Assembly (NCBI GenBank): GCA_025736915.1
Contig: CP107049.1
Coordinates: 3,472,001 to 3,536,000 of the forward strand
Source of the DNA: Acinetobacter nosocomialis
GTDB lineage: Bacteria > Pseudomonadota > Gammaproteobacteria > Pseudomonadales > Moraxellaceae
DNA: 64,000 nucleotides
Reading direction: 5' to 3'
Made by a program: the position numbers and the translations under genes. Below are positions 44,702 to 54,271 of this stretch, one piece after another; the first letter of the stretch is position 1, and the number at the start of each line of letters is the position of its first letter. The notes under the pieces were generated by a model that ran no database searches, had not been told where the DNA came from, and saw only the letters and a list, made by a program, of their open reading frames with translations.

Positions 44702-45874
44702 TTATTTGGTTTCATTGAAGAGTTCGCGGCCAATCAGCATGCGGCGAATTTCAGAAGTTCCTGCACCAATTTCATAAAGTTTTGCGTCGCGCCATAAACG
44801 GCCAGCAGGGAATTCATTGATATAACCGTTGCCGCCTAAACTTTGAATTGCTTCTCCAGCCATCCATGTCGCTTTTTCAGCAGCATATAAAATAGCACTT
44901 GCGGCATCTTTACGTAGGCTGCGGTCATGGTCAGCTTTGTCACACGCAGCACCAACAGCGTAGACGAGGGCTTTACATGCCAACCAAGTTGAATACATAT
45001 CGGCAAGTTTGCCTTGCATAAGCTGGAATTCACCTAACGCCTGACCAAACTGTTCACGTTGATGTAAATAAGGAATCACGACATCTAAACAGGCATCCAT
45101 AATGCCTAAAGGTCCAGCACTTAAAACTGCACGTTCATAGTCTAAACCGCTCATCAGTACTTTTGTGCCGTTACCGACACCGCCGAGTACGTTTTCAGCA
45201 GGTACTTCTACATTGTCAAAAAACAGTGGGTAAGTGTTAGAGCCACGCATACCGAGTTTGTCTAAATGGTTACCGTGACTAAAGCCTTTCATGCCTTTTT
45301 CAATTAAAAAAGCAGTCATGCCTTTCGCGCCAGCTTGCGGATCAGTTTTAGCGTAAACCACGAGTACATCTGCATCACCGCCGTTAGTGATCCACATTTT
45401 TGAACCATTTAAAACGAAGTGATCACCTTTTTGTTCAGCACGTAATTTCATGCTGACGACATCAGAACCCGCATTCGGTTCAGACATCGCAAGGGCACCC
45501 ACATATTCACCGGAAATCAATTTTGGTAAATATTTCTGTTTTTGCTGCTCGTTACCGTTACGGTTAATTTGGTTTACACATAAATTAGAATGAGCACCGT
45601 AAGACAAACCAATGGCTGCCGAAGCACGAGAAATTTCTTGCATAGCAATAATATGAGCTAAGTAACCCATATTGGCACCGCCATATTCTTCAGAAACCGT
45701 CATGCCTAAAAGGCCCATATCTCCGAATTTTTTCCAGAGATGTGCAGGGAATTTGTTGTCTTGATCAACTTGTTGGGCAATTGGTGCAATTTCTTTTGCA
45801 CAAAATGCGGCTACCGAATCTTGAAGCGCAATTAAAGTTTCATCTAGACCGAAATTCAAGCTGCGTAGGTTCAT
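44702..45874 (-). CDS. liuA: Isovaleryl-CoA dehydrogenase
   Basis: The 390-residue FAD dehydrogenase oxidises isovaleryl-CoA to 3-methylcrotonyl-CoA, the first step of the liu pathway. It has the motifs [16 protein letters not shown] and [22 protein letters not shown]. In this subgroup the catalytic glutamate sits in helix G rather than near the C terminus ([12 protein letters not shown]), and the C-terminal motif reads [17 protein letters not shown], as seen here. It heads the leftward operon and faces the TetR gene. Confidence 0.93.
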   Translation of the reverse strand: MNLRSLNFGLDETLIALQDSVAAFCAKEIAPIAQQVDQDNKFPAHLWKKFGDMGLLGMTVSEEYGGANMGYLAHIIAMQEISRASAAIGLSYGAHSNLCVNQINRNGNEQQKQKYLPKLISGEYVGALAMSEPNAGSDVVSMKLRAEQKGDHFVLNGSKMWITNGGDADVLVVYAKTDPQAGAKGMTAFLIEKGMKGFSHGNHLDKLGMRGSNTYPLFFDNVEVPAENVLGGVGNGTKVLMSGLDYERAVLSAGPLGIMDACLDVVIPYLHQREQFGQALGEFQLMQGKLADMYSTWLACKALVYAVGAACDKADHDRSLRKDAASAILYAAEKATWMAGEAIQSLGGNGYINEFPAGRLWRDAKLYEIGAGTSEIRRMLIGRELFNETK

Positions 45875-45975
45875 GATATTTTCATCCTATTGGTTATATT
45901 TGTTGTCCATAAAATATTTTGTGGGTATTTGATAATTACCATACAATGATTTTTTGAAAAAGTGAATACAGATTC

Positions 45976-46001
45976 ATAAAATGATTTACAATTCATTTTA
46001 T
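45976..46001. promoter_or_regulatory. Probable TetR operator in the liuA/TetR spacer
   Basis: ATAAAATGA and TCATTTTAT form a perfect inverted repeat with an 8-base spacer, ending 17 bases before the TetR start and within the divergent promoter. A second small repeat TGAAT-ACAG-ATTCA adjoins it at 45963-45976. Confidence 0.5.
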
Positions 46002-46018
46002 TTGTTAGAGAATAAATT

Positions 46019-46636
46019 ATGACCTATAAACGATCATCTTTAATGCAAGAGCGGATGGAGCAAAATCGTAAATCGATTTTGAATTCAGCCAGAAAAATAA
46101 TTTCAGAGGGAGGATTTAAAGACGCACAAATACAAACAATTGCAGAGCAAGCGGGTGTATCTAGTGGACTGGTTTATCGCTACTTTGATAATAAGAGCCA
46201 AGTGCTTATTGAGGTTTTGTCCGAGGCTATTAATACAGAACTATTGGTGATTGATTCGATTACCGAAAGTGAGTTATCGGCAAAGCAGAAATTACACAAG
46301 GCGGTGGCAACTTTTGTAAAACGGGCACTGAATAGTCCTCAGCTTGCATATTCACTCATGTTTGAACCCGTCGATTCAACGGTTGAACATGAGCGTTTTC
46401 GTGTGAAGCAATTGATTAAACAAAGTATTAAAAAAATACTTGCGGATGGAAATGCAAGTGGTGAGTTTGTCTTGGATGATTTAAACACAGCCGCACTTTG
46501 TGTTGTCGGTGCCATGACCTATGTGGTGGTTGAACCCCTAGACCCAGCTCAACATACAAAGTTTGATCATGCGCACAAAGACTATTTTTCAAAACAGATT
46601 GCTGACTTTTGTGTAGATGCTGTGCAGAAGAAATAG
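46019..46636 (+). CDS. TetR-family regulator, likely of the liu operon
   Basis: The 205-residue protein has an N-terminal TetR helix-turn-helix (QTIAEQAGVSSGLVYRYFDNKSQV, about residues 40-63) and an all-helical ligand domain. It is divergent from liuA, with an inverted repeat in the spacer. Other bacteria control liu with a MerR protein (LiuR) or a TetR protein (LiuQ); the TetR position here suggests a LiuQ-like role sensing an acyl-CoA. The downstream acyl-CoA synthetase may be in the same regulon. Confidence 0.82.
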   Translation: MTYKRSSLMQERMEQNRKSILNSARKIISEGGFKDAQIQTIAEQAGVSSGLVYRYFDNKSQVLIEVLSEAINTELLVIDSITESELSAKQKLHKAVATFVKRALNSPQLAYSLMFEPVDSTVEHERFRVKQLIKQSIKKILADGNASGEFVLDDLNTAALCVVGAMTYVVVEPLDPAQHTKFDHAHKDYFSKQIADFCVDAVQKK

Positions 46637-46745
46637 GGCATATAAAGGATAAACATTACAAAGTAGGCGGTTTGGAAAAGTAGTTGCAGTAACAACAATT
46701 AGATCAGGTAAGAAGAGAATTAGAAGAATCAAGGAGAATGATTCA

Positions 46746-48440
46746 ATGCAACAAGAACGGTTAAGCTACGCCTCGGGACCAAGCACACAGCCCTTATTGG
46801 GTATGACCATTGGTGAACAATTCGATCAGGCCTGTCGGCAATATGCTGAAAAGGAAGCCATCGTCAGTTTCCATCAAAACAGACGATTAACCTATAAAGC
46901 TTTGCAGGATGAAGTAAACGCTTTTGCGTGTAGCCTTTTAAAATTGGGATTAAAAAAAGGAGATCGATTAGCCATCTGGTCACCTAACTGTGTGGAATGG
47001 ACGGTAACCCAATTTGCAGCTTTTAAAGCAGGGATTATTTTAGTCAATCTGAATACAGCTTATAAAAGCCATGAACTTGAATATGTGTTGAATAAAGTCT
47101 CATGCAAAGGATTGATTATTGCTTCTCAATTCAAAACGACTGATTACCAAGAATTACTGACAAAAATTGCCCCTGAATTACCTAATAGTCCAGATAAAGT
47201 GCTCAGTTCAGCGCGACTGCCACATTTGAAATTTGTCATTAAAATTGATGACCAACAACATACGGGTATTTATCGCTTTAGTGATTTAGTTGCTACACCC
47301 ACTTCTGAACAGCTAGAACAATTAAAACAATTAGCGAAGCAACATCAGTTTGATGAAACCATTAATATTCAATTTACCTCAGGTACAACAGGTAATCCTA
47401 AAGGGACCATGTTGACCCATCACAATATTTTAAATAATGGTTATTTTGTGGGTGAGGGTATTCGCCTAACACCTCAAGATAAAGTCTGTATTTCTGTGCC
47501 TTTGTTTCATTGTTTCGGAATGGTCATGGGGAATCTAGCCTGCGTTACACATGGGTCAACCATGGTATATCCATCGGCGGTATTTAATCCTTTAGAAACT
47601 TTAAAAGCGATTCATCAAGAACGCTGTACGGCAGCTTATGGCGTGCCTACTATGTTTATTGCCAGTTTAGAGCATGAACAGTTTAATGAGTTTGATCTGT
47701 CGAGTTTAAGAACAGGCATTATGGCAGGTAGCCCTTGTCCACGTGAAATTATGCAGCGTGTCATAGACCGTATGCATATGTCTGAAATCACCATTTGTTA
47801 TGGCATGACTGAAACCTCACCAGTAAGTGTACAAAGTTCGGTAAATGATTCGATTGATAAACGAGTAAGCACGGTTGGGCATGTTCATCCGCATGTTGAA
47901 ATTAAAATTGTCGATTTAGAAGGACAGATTGTTTCGCAAGGGACTTTGGGTGAGCTATGCGTTCGTGGTTATTCAGTCATGGCTGGTTATTGGGGCGAAG
48001 AAGAAAAGACCAAAGAGGTCATTGATTCAGCTGGTTGGATGCATACGGGTGATATTGCCGAGATGGATCAAGACGGTTTTATTAAAATTAAAGGTCGTAT
48101 TAAAGATGTGGTGATTCGTGGTGGGGAGAATCTTTTTCCAAAAGAAATTGAAGATTTTTTATATACCCATCCAGATGTAAGCGATGTGCAAGTCATTGGC
48201 TTACCAGATGCCAGATATGGTGAAGAACTCTGTGCTTGTATTATTTTGCATGAACATCATCAAATTGATGAAAACAGTATTCGCCAATTTTGCAAAGAGC
48301 ATATTTCTCATAATAAAGTGCCGCGCTATGTCCGATTCTTTAATGAGTTTCCAATGACTGCTTCAGGCAAAGCACAAAAGTTTAAATTGCAGGAAATTAT
48401 GCGAGCTGAGCTTAATTTAACTGGAAATGTCTTTGACTAA
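46746..48440 (+). CDS. AMP-dependent acyl-CoA synthetase
   Basis: The 564-residue ANL-family ligase has the P-loop FTSGTTGNPKGTMLTHHN (about 213-230), the YGMTETSP motif, the hinge region KGRIKDVVIRGGENLFPKEIE and the catalytic lysine in TASGKAQKFKL. It makes an acyl-CoA from a free acid, ATP and CoA. The position next to liu fits activation of a branched or short acid such as isovalerate or a terpenoid acid, but chain length cannot be told. ATG 46746 follows AAGGAG. Confidence 0.85.
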   Translation: MQQERLSYASGPSTQPLLGMTIGEQFDQACRQYAEKEAIVSFHQNRRLTYKALQDEVNAFACSLLKLGLKKGDRLAIWSPNCVEWTVTQFAAFKAGIILVNLNTAYKSHELEYVLNKVSCKGLIIASQFKTTDYQELLTKIAPELPNSPDKVLSSARLPHLKFVIKIDDQQHTGIYRFSDLVATPTSEQLEQLKQLAKQHQFDETINIQFTSGTTGNPKGTMLTHHNILNNGYFVGEGIRLTPQDKVCISVPLFHCFGMVMGNLACVTHGSTMVYPSAVFNPLETLKAIHQERCTAAYGVPTMFIASLEHEQFNEFDLSSLRTGIMAGSPCPREIMQRVIDRMHMSEITICYGMTETSPVSVQSSVNDSIDKRVSTVGHVHPHVEIKIVDLEGQIVSQGTLGELCVRGYSVMAGYWGEEEKTKEVIDSAGWMHTGDIAEMDQDGFIKIKGRIKDVVIRGGENLFPKEIEDFLYTHPDVSDVQVIGLPDARYGEELCACIILHEHHQIDENSIRQFCKEHISHNKVPRYVRFFNEFPMTASGKAQKFKLQEIMRAELNLTGNVFD

Positions 48441-48512
48441 AGAAGTCGAAGGCCCGTTCAAAGTGCAGCAAACTATAAATTTAAAGGCAGTTTAAATAGA
48501 GGATAAAGCAAA

Positions 48513-49184
48513 ATGGCAAAAGACTTTAATAGCCCCAAAGTAGTCGAAGGATATGACGAACATATTCGTAAATTAATTCCGGGTTATGAAGTCATCCATC
48601 AACAGGTGGATGCCATTTTGCAATCGGTGTTGAAACCTCATGCTCATATCTTAATTGTGGGCTGTGGTACGGGGTATGAACTTGAATATTTACTTAAACG
48701 ACATCCGAACTGGAAATTTACAGCAGTTGATCCATCTTTGACCATGCTGCAAAAAGCTCAGGAACAGGTTGAACTTTTAGATAAATCTTCACAAGTAACC
48801 TTTGTTCACGGTGAAACTTCGGCTTTGCCTCTGGAAAATTGCTTTGATGCTGCACTTTCTATTCTCGTGGCTCATTTTATTGCAGATGACATAAAACCCG
48901 TTTTTTTTAAAGATATTTATGATCGCTTAAAGGAAAAAGCGGTTTTACTTACTTATGACCTCATGACCTGTATAAACCCAAAGCAACTTCAAGCATTGCG
49001 TTATTTGTGCTTGGCACAAGGTCTAACAGAAGAGCAGTGTCAAAAAATGCTAGAGCGTATGGCACAAGACTTTTTTAGCCTAACCACTGAGGGGTATATA
49101 AAACTTTTGCAAAAGACGGGCTTTGAAAGTGTACAGCCTTATACGCAAATTTTGACTTATCAGGGGTTTATTGCAAAAAAATAA
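48513..49184 (+). CDS. Class I SAM-dependent methyltransferase
   Basis: The 223-residue protein has the SAM-binding glycine motif ILIVGCGTGYELEYLL (about residues 47-62), the acidic residue in FTAVDPSLTML and the later motif ENCFDAALSILVAHF. The family acts on small molecules; the substrate is not evident. It lies 72 bases after the acyl-CoA synthetase and is likely co-transcribed. GAGGATAAAGC precedes ATG 48513. Confidence 0.8.
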   Translation: MAKDFNSPKVVEGYDEHIRKLIPGYEVIHQQVDAILQSVLKPHAHILIVGCGTGYELEYLLKRHPNWKFTAVDPSLTMLQKAQEQVELLDKSSQVTFVHGETSALPLENCFDAALSILVAHFIADDIKPVFFKDIYDRLKEKAVLLTYDLMTCINPKQLQALRYLCLAQGLTEEQCQKMLERMAQDFFSLTTEGYIKLLQKTGFESVQPYTQILTYQGFIAKK

Positions 49185-49220
49185 TACTATTGGGGAATAT
49201 AAATAAGGACTTAAAACCGA

Positions 49221-49245
49221 ATATTCTCAATGTGGATGAGAATAT
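49221..49245. promoter_or_regulatory. Inverted repeat upstream of porin copy 2
   Basis: ATATTCTCA-7 bases-TGAGAATAT is a perfect 9-bp inverted repeat about 180 bases before the porin start. It could be an operator or the terminator of the methyltransferase transcript. Two further hairpins lie in the presumed leader before the ribosome site (TCTTTC-TTGT-GAAAGA near 49316 and one near 49387). Confidence 0.35.
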
Positions 49246-49422
49246 AAAAATGAAAAATTAAAAAGTCGCTTTTGCTGCTTTAGGGAGGATGGGGCTAAAA
49301 ATATGAGGGAACGTCTTTCTTGTGAAAGAAAGGCAAATTTTCAAGGATCTATTTTAGATAGGTACACAACAAAAAGGATGTCGAGACTTTTAAGACTACT
49401 TAAAGGTCTAAAGGAAAATTTC

Positions 49423-50709
49423 ATGATGAAAGTTTTAAATACAATGGTTCAAAAAAGCCTATTGGCGGTTTCTGTGTCCTTACTTATGTCTTCTGCTTTT
49501 GCGGGTCAAATAAACCCTGAAATAGAGCAACTTCGCCAAGAAGTAAACGAATTACGGGCAATGCTACAGGCAGATATACAAACTCAGAAATCTTTAACCC
49601 AAGAAAAAGTAGAACAAGTCGCTCCTGTGGCTACTCAAGCTCCGAAATCTATACAGCAAGTATTAACTAAATCTGGTACAGAATTTAACTTATATGGATA
49701 TATACGGGCAGATGCTTCTTATCAAATTAAGGGTGCATCTACCATGTATAACAATATTAGCGGGGTTCCACTTGAACATACGCCAGAAGAATCTGCTCAG
49801 AAGGACCAATTGCACAGTACGGTTTATGTGACCCGTTTCGGATTGAATTTTAAAACACCAACAACTGCTGGCGATGTGGGTGGAAAGTTAGAAATGGACT
49901 TCTTTGGAGCTGCCACGCGTGATCAGTTTCGTATACGTCATGCTTATTTAACTTTTGATAAATGGTTGATTGGTCAAACATGGTCGACATTTATTGCACC
50001 TGAATATTACCCAGAAACAATCGATGCAGGAACATTTGTAGGTAGTGCCTTGCTTAGATCGCCAATGGTTCGCTATAGCGATAACTTAACGGCAAATACA
50101 AGTTTTGCAGTATCAGTTGAAGACCCGAAATATACTGCGGCAACAGACCCAGATAATAAAATGCGTTTACCTGCCTTAGTGGGGCGTTTAAATTATAAAT
50201 TTACCAATGGTTCGATGCTTTCAGGCCGTAGTTTTGTTGCAGAAAAAAGAACCAATAATGACAGTGAATGGGCTTGGGGCGTAGGTTTCGGCGGTAAATA
50301 CCAAATGACACCCGATACTTTACTTAAAGCCGATTATTACCATGTCAAAGGCGATGGGCGTTTCTTATTGTGGAGCAATAGTGGCTATGCAATAGATGAT
50401 CAAAACAACATGCATAGCAATGAATTTGATACGGTTTCTTTAGGTATAACTCATCAATTTACACCGAAAATTCGCTCGACTTTAGCTTATGGCTATATGA
50501 AGGCCAAAGATGATAACCGTTTTGCTGAATTACAGCATAATAGTACGACTCAAAACAAAGAGCTTTGGCAAGGTTGGGTGAATGCACTTTATAACCCGTA
50601 TAAGCCGATTACTTTGGGTATCGAATATGTTTATGGCGAACGAGAAACTTTCGATGGTCGTAACGGGATTGATAACCGCTTTAACATGATAGCGAGTTAC
50701 GATTTCTAA
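49423..50709 (+). CDS. DcaP-like outer membrane porin, copy 2
   Basis: The 428-residue protein has a signal peptide (MMKVLNTMVQKSLLAVSVSL, cleavage near AFA-GQ), a short coiled coil (INPEIEQLRQEVNELRAML) and a barrel domain ending in phenylalanine (MIASYDF). It has the same order of segments as the porin at 28292-29608, including GQTWSTF versus GQTWSLM in the barrel. The frame runs back to 49303, but the signal peptide and GGAAAATTTC fix the start at 49423. It probably serves the acids handled by the acyl-CoA synthetase upstream. Confidence 0.87.
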   Translation: MMKVLNTMVQKSLLAVSVSLLMSSAFAGQINPEIEQLRQEVNELRAMLQADIQTQKSLTQEKVEQVAPVATQAPKSIQQVLTKSGTEFNLYGYIRADASYQIKGASTMYNNISGVPLEHTPEESAQKDQLHSTVYVTRFGLNFKTPTTAGDVGGKLEMDFFGAATRDQFRIRHAYLTFDKWLIGQTWSTFIAPEYYPETIDAGTFVGSALLRSPMVRYSDNLTANTSFAVSVEDPKYTAATDPDNKMRLPALVGRLNYKFTNGSMLSGRSFVAEKRTNNDSEWAWGVGFGGKYQMTPDTLLKADYYHVKGDGRFLLWSNSGYAIDDQNNMHSNEFDTVSLGITHQFTPKIRSTLAYGYMKAKDDNRFAELQHNSTTQNKELWQGWVNALYNPYKPITLGIEYVYGERETFDGRNGIDNRFNMIASYDF

Positions 50710-50719
50710 ATAGTTATTC

Positions 50720-50747
50720 CCATCAGGTGAATAGGTTCACCTGATGG
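50720..50747. terminator. Hairpin between porin copy 2 and the SGNH hydrolase gene
   Basis: CCATCAGGTGAA-TAGG-TTCACCTGATGG is a perfect 12-bp stem between convergent genes. The rightward T-run is interrupted, so efficiency is uncertain. Confidence 0.65.
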
Positions 50748-50755
50748 AGCAATTA

Positions 50756-51994
50756 TTAATTTTTAATAATCTGGTCTAACTGTACCAATTCTGCCATGTG
50801 TTGATTACCGTGGTCATTGGGGTGTAAATGATCTCCTGAATCATAAATTGGATTTAACCGATCAGGATGTTTTGGATCTTTTAAACCTTCATCAAGATCA
50901 AGTACACCATCAAAAGTATGACTGGTTCTTATCCATTGGTTAATGCGCTGACGTAATTGATCTTTGTTGGGTTGATAGTAATTATCTAAAGGGGTGTTAG
51001 GTAAAGCGCCTGAAAACGGAAGTAAAGTAGCACCAATCACCTGTATACCTTGTTTGTGAGCTTCTCTCACAACACGTTGATAACCCTCAGTTAAGGCTTG
51101 AAAAGAAGGCATTTGCTGTTTAGGAGCAAAAGCTGTACCAGGCCATGAAATGTCATTGATACCCACCAAAACAATTAAAGTTTTAACACCTGGGTATTGA
51201 AACACTTCACTGTTTAAACGTTTTAATGCACTGTCACCCATACCGTCTGTAAGTAGTCGATTCCCTGAAATTCCACTATTAATTACCGCCACGTGATGGG
51301 CCGATAAGCGCTTAGCTAAAAAGTCAGTCCATCTCGTATTTGCATCTAGAGTTGCTGTTGCGCCGTCGGTAATGGAGTCTCCAATGGCTGCAACAACATG
51401 TGCTTTATGCTTCGGTTTTACTTCTATTGCTGATAGTAATAATCGCGCCGTTGTTGTTTTGGCATCAGTTGGCGCAGTTAAATTTGTTGTCTGATTTCCA
51501 GTAATGAGCCAACTGGTTTGTTTAGCATCCCAATGGAAAGTTTTAAAAGTTGTTGGTTTTTGAATAAAGCTATTTACCACCAATTGAGTGTGGTCGGGAA
51601 CAGCTAACTCGATTGGATCACTCACCAGTTGTTTGCCCGGTAAAATTTTTGCTTTAAGTTGACCAGAAAAATAAACAGGATAGGTGCTCTTAGATTTCAG
51701 GCTTGCTGCGTTCGCTAAACCAATTGTTGTTTGATCTATATAAAGTGGTTGCTCGCCATATTGATTGGTAAAAACAAGCCGAACAGCTTCACCACCTAAA
51801 CTAATTTGGCTTACTTGCCTAATTGTTTGGTTGGATATTTGCTCTGGAATAAGGGTTGGAAAAACGAAGTCTTTATTCCAGACTTTTTGAGGACTCGCAG
51901 ACCAAGTGGTAATCCACTGGTGCTTTGATACTTCAGCTTGTGTAACGCTCGTAAATAAAGTTAAAGAAAATAGGGTGGCTTGATAAAGTTTCAT
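50756..51994 (-). CDS. Secreted SGNH/GDSL-family hydrolase
   Basis: The 412-residue exported protein has a signal peptide (MKLYQATLFSLTLFTSVTQA) and an N-terminal beta-sandwich-like region of about 180 residues. The SGNH blocks follow: VAAIGDSITDGA (catalytic serine about 207), SGISGNRLL, LVGINDISW and the histidine in SGDHLHPNDHGN. It is a periplasmic or secreted esterase, probably deacetylating a sugar or lipid; the substrate is unknown. It is divergent from a LysR gene, which may control it. Confidence 0.85.
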   Translation of the reverse strand: MKLYQATLFSLTLFTSVTQAEVSKHQWITTWSASPQKVWNKDFVFPTLIPEQISNQTIRQVSQISLGGEAVRLVFTNQYGEQPLYIDQTTIGLANAASLKSKSTYPVYFSGQLKAKILPGKQLVSDPIELAVPDHTQLVVNSFIQKPTTFKTFHWDAKQTSWLITGNQTTNLTAPTDAKTTTARLLLSAIEVKPKHKAHVVAAIGDSITDGATATLDANTRWTDFLAKRLSAHHVAVINSGISGNRLLTDGMGDSALKRLNSEVFQYPGVKTLIVLVGINDISWPGTAFAPKQQMPSFQALTEGYQRVVREAHKQGIQVIGATLLPFSGALPNTPLDNYYQPNKDQLRQRINQWIRTSHTFDGVLDLDEGLKDPKHPDRLNPIYDSGDHLHPNDHGNQHMAELVQLDQIIKN

Positions 51995-52077
51995 CTCGTG
52001 AACTCTTTAAAACGAATAAAAGTTATCTTGAAATAAATTGATGCCTTGTTATAGCGGGCTAAGCGGAATAAGATTTG

Positions 52078-52090
52078 TGAATACAATTCA
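52078..52090. promoter_or_regulatory. Small inverted repeat at the LysR promoter
   Basis: TGAAT-ACA-ATTCA lies 15 bases before the LysR start and resembles the TGAAT-ACAG-ATTCA repeat beside the liu TetR operator, including flanking bases. A possible autoregulatory LysR site. Confidence 0.35.
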
Positions 52091-52105
52091 TAAATAAATT
52101 TTGTT

Positions 52106-53011
52106 ATGGCTTATTTTGATATTAATCGATCTGGCGAGTTGGCAATTTTTATACGTGTGGTCGAGCTTGGAAGTTTTTCAGCCGTAGCAAGGGCATGTGA
52201 TATGACGCCGTCTGCTGTCAGTAAGTTAATTTCTCGTTTAGAAAAAAGACTTGGTGTCAGGTTATTGAACCGTTCAACACGTCAGTTCCAGCTTACGAGT
52301 GAAGGATGCCAGTTTTATGAGCAAGGTCTTCAAATACTCAATAATTTAGATGAGCTTGAACAATCCGTTACCGCAAATCATATACCGCAAGGGCGAATTA
52401 GAATCCATACCAGTCTTTCATATTGGACTCACTTTTTATTACCGTGTATTTCCTTATTTAATCAGCGCTACCCACAAATTGAGTTAGAGGCTCATTTGAG
52501 TGACGAAGTCATTAATTTGGTTGAGCAAAGAATTGATATCGCAATTCGGACAGGACCATTAAAAAGTTCCAATTTGGTGGCTCGCTCACTCGGTAGTACA
52601 CATAAAGTTTATGTATGTTCACCCGCGTACATTGAACAGCATGGTTGCCCCGAACATCCAGATGAACTGCATGAACATCAGCTTTTAGATGTAAGCTATC
52701 AGCGCCAGAACAAAACTTGGCTATTTAAAAAAGCGGATCAGGAAATTAACCTAATACCCTCTAGAGTTTTAAAAGTAAACCACGGTGAAGCAATTTTACA
52801 GTTGGTACTGGCAGGTGTTGGTATTGCTCAACTCAATGAATTTCAAGTTCAAAATGCATTACAGCAAAAACAACTCGTCAAAATTCTTGAAGACTGGAAT
52901 ATTCATGCTTCTGAAGAATTTCATGCTGTTTGGATTGGTCATGATAAATATGTCCCTAATCGTGTACGTGCATTTTTAGATTTTTTGGTAGAGCATGCTC
53001 CTATACGTTAG
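52106..53011 (+). CDS. LysR-family regulator
   Basis: The 301-residue protein has an N-terminal helix-turn-helix (FSAVARACDMTPSAVSKLIS, then RLEKRLGVRLLNRSTRQ) and the CrgA-type effector domain (GRIRIHTSLSYWTHFLLPCI). It is divergent from the SGNH hydrolase, its likely target. The stop is only four bases from the convergent lipoprotein gene, with no terminator between. Confidence 0.85.
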   Translation: MAYFDINRSGELAIFIRVVELGSFSAVARACDMTPSAVSKLISRLEKRLGVRLLNRSTRQFQLTSEGCQFYEQGLQILNNLDELEQSVTANHIPQGRIRIHTSLSYWTHFLLPCISLFNQRYPQIELEAHLSDEVINLVEQRIDIAIRTGPLKSSNLVARSLGSTHKVYVCSPAYIEQHGCPEHPDELHEHQLLDVSYQRQNKTWLFKKADQEINLIPSRVLKVNHGEAILQLVLAGVGIAQLNEFQVQNALQQKQLVKILEDWNIHASEEFHAVWIGHDKYVPNRVRAFLDFLVEHAPIR

Positions 53012-53015
53012 TTCA

Positions 53016-53303
53016 CTACTTTCTCGCACTAAATTGGCACTGTTGCATTGTTTTATTCATGGTTTCTACAAAATTCATTTTGGTATCAATATTCTGCAAA
53101 CTCACTTTGGGTAAGCTTTCTACAAACTGCGGTGAATAGTGCTGCTCTAACGAGTTATAAATACAATTGCACTGTGAAAGGTCATGTCCCGCCCACACAC
53201 AACGCGTATTAAATTCATTTTTACTCATAGGTCTACAGCCCATTAGATTTAAAACACTAATTGTAAGAAGGCTCACCAAAACAAAACGATAGAGAAAAAA
53301 CAT
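53016..53303 (-). CDS. Small cysteine-containing lipoprotein, function unknown
   Basis: The 95-residue protein has a lipoprotein signal (MFFLYRFVLVSLLTISVLN, lipobox LMGC at about 23) and a mature domain with four more cysteines (RCVWAG, QCNCIY, QQCQF) that may form disulfides. I do not recognise the family. It converges tightly with the LysR gene. Confidence 0.75.
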   Translation of the reverse strand: MFFLYRFVLVSLLTISVLNLMGCRPMSKNEFNTRCVWAGHDLSQCNCIYNSLEQHYSPQFVESLPKVSLQNIDTKMNFVETMNKTMQQCQFSARK

Positions 53304-54271
53304 TATTGTTACTCTGCATAGGTTGTTGTTATCGTTAAGTGATGTTGATAGAAGTTCTAATCTTTATGATGTGGTTTTTGAATACATAAAACTTTTGATC
53401 CCAACTTATATAGATGGGTAAGCAAAAGAATTAAGTAAACAACTTTTGAACTCTATATAAGGTTTTTATTTTAGAGGGATGAGTAGAGCGATCTCTAAAA
53501 AATGCCTGAATAAATAAAAGACGTCGAATGTAAGTAAGATCAATAAGAGAATGTAAAAAATATAGAATAATAGTCATGAGTGACTCCTTGATTAAAAGAA
53601 GTTACGCCCACTCATTGCTAATCATTATGGTGGTGAAACGAAAGGGGGTTAGCAGACTGATACCTAAGAAACCAGCACACCCGAAGGTGTCCCACTCTCG
53701 TTCCTCCATCAAAGGCACGAGGGGCTTCACACCAAAAAACATGTTTTTAGTGCACTTAGGTAGACGGTCTGCTAAAACCGACTGACAAAATTTGTCAGCG
53801 CGAGCATCATAAGCTGAGCATTAGAGTGGGTCAATTGCAAAAATAAAAGATTGATTTATATAAATTGATATAAATATTTACCTGTTTTTATTTAGAAAAT
53901 AGAAAAATTAAAAAATATTATATGACTATAACTAATTTTTATTTTACTGGCGGTGTCGTTTTTTAATCATATATATCAAATATTTATTAATTGTTTATTT
54001 ATATAGTATATCAATGCCGTTAATTAGATGTGTTGTTTGGCTAAACTATTTAATAATTCGATTTTTATAATTTGGGCTATGGAGTATATCCACCGCTTGC
54101 CAAAAAATAACCAAAATTTCAATTGCAAGAAATATAATTTTATTAATCATATTTTAGGGTTTTTACATAAGCTTGCATAATCTACAAAAGTTAAGAGAAC
54201 CACTGCGGTAGGCCAACATAAGATAATGTTATTCATAAACCTACATTTTAATATTTATAAAGGTGATCTAA
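53304..54271. other. Intergenic region with a structured RNA
   Basis: No protein gene is convincing here. The middle (about 53640-53800) is GC-richer and folds well (listed separately); the rest is very AT-rich. A 69-codon ORF at 53576 overlaps the RNA and is probably not translated. Confidence 0.5.
53644..53800 (+). ncRNA. C4-antisense-RNA-like structured small RNA
   Basis: A long-range stem joins TTAGCAGAC (53649-53657) to GTCTGCTAA (53767-53775), and ACCTAAG (53662-53668) to CTTAGGT (53755-53761). Inside lie a hairpin ACACC-CGAA-GGTGT (53677-53690) and another with CTCGT pairing to ACGAG (53697-53701 with 53717-53721). CTGACAAA-A-TTTGTCAG follows at 53782-53798. The nested layout and the CCCACTCTCGT/ACGAGGGG arms resemble phage P1/P7 C4 antisense RNA and the multi-copy C4-like sRNA group reported in Acinetobacter. 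The strand and exact ends are inferred. Confidence 0.6.

Noticed and set aside
53576..53785. 69-codon ORF over the C4-like RNA
   Set aside because: The bases are explained by conserved RNA pairing; the translation has no protein-like pattern and the ribosome site is poor.
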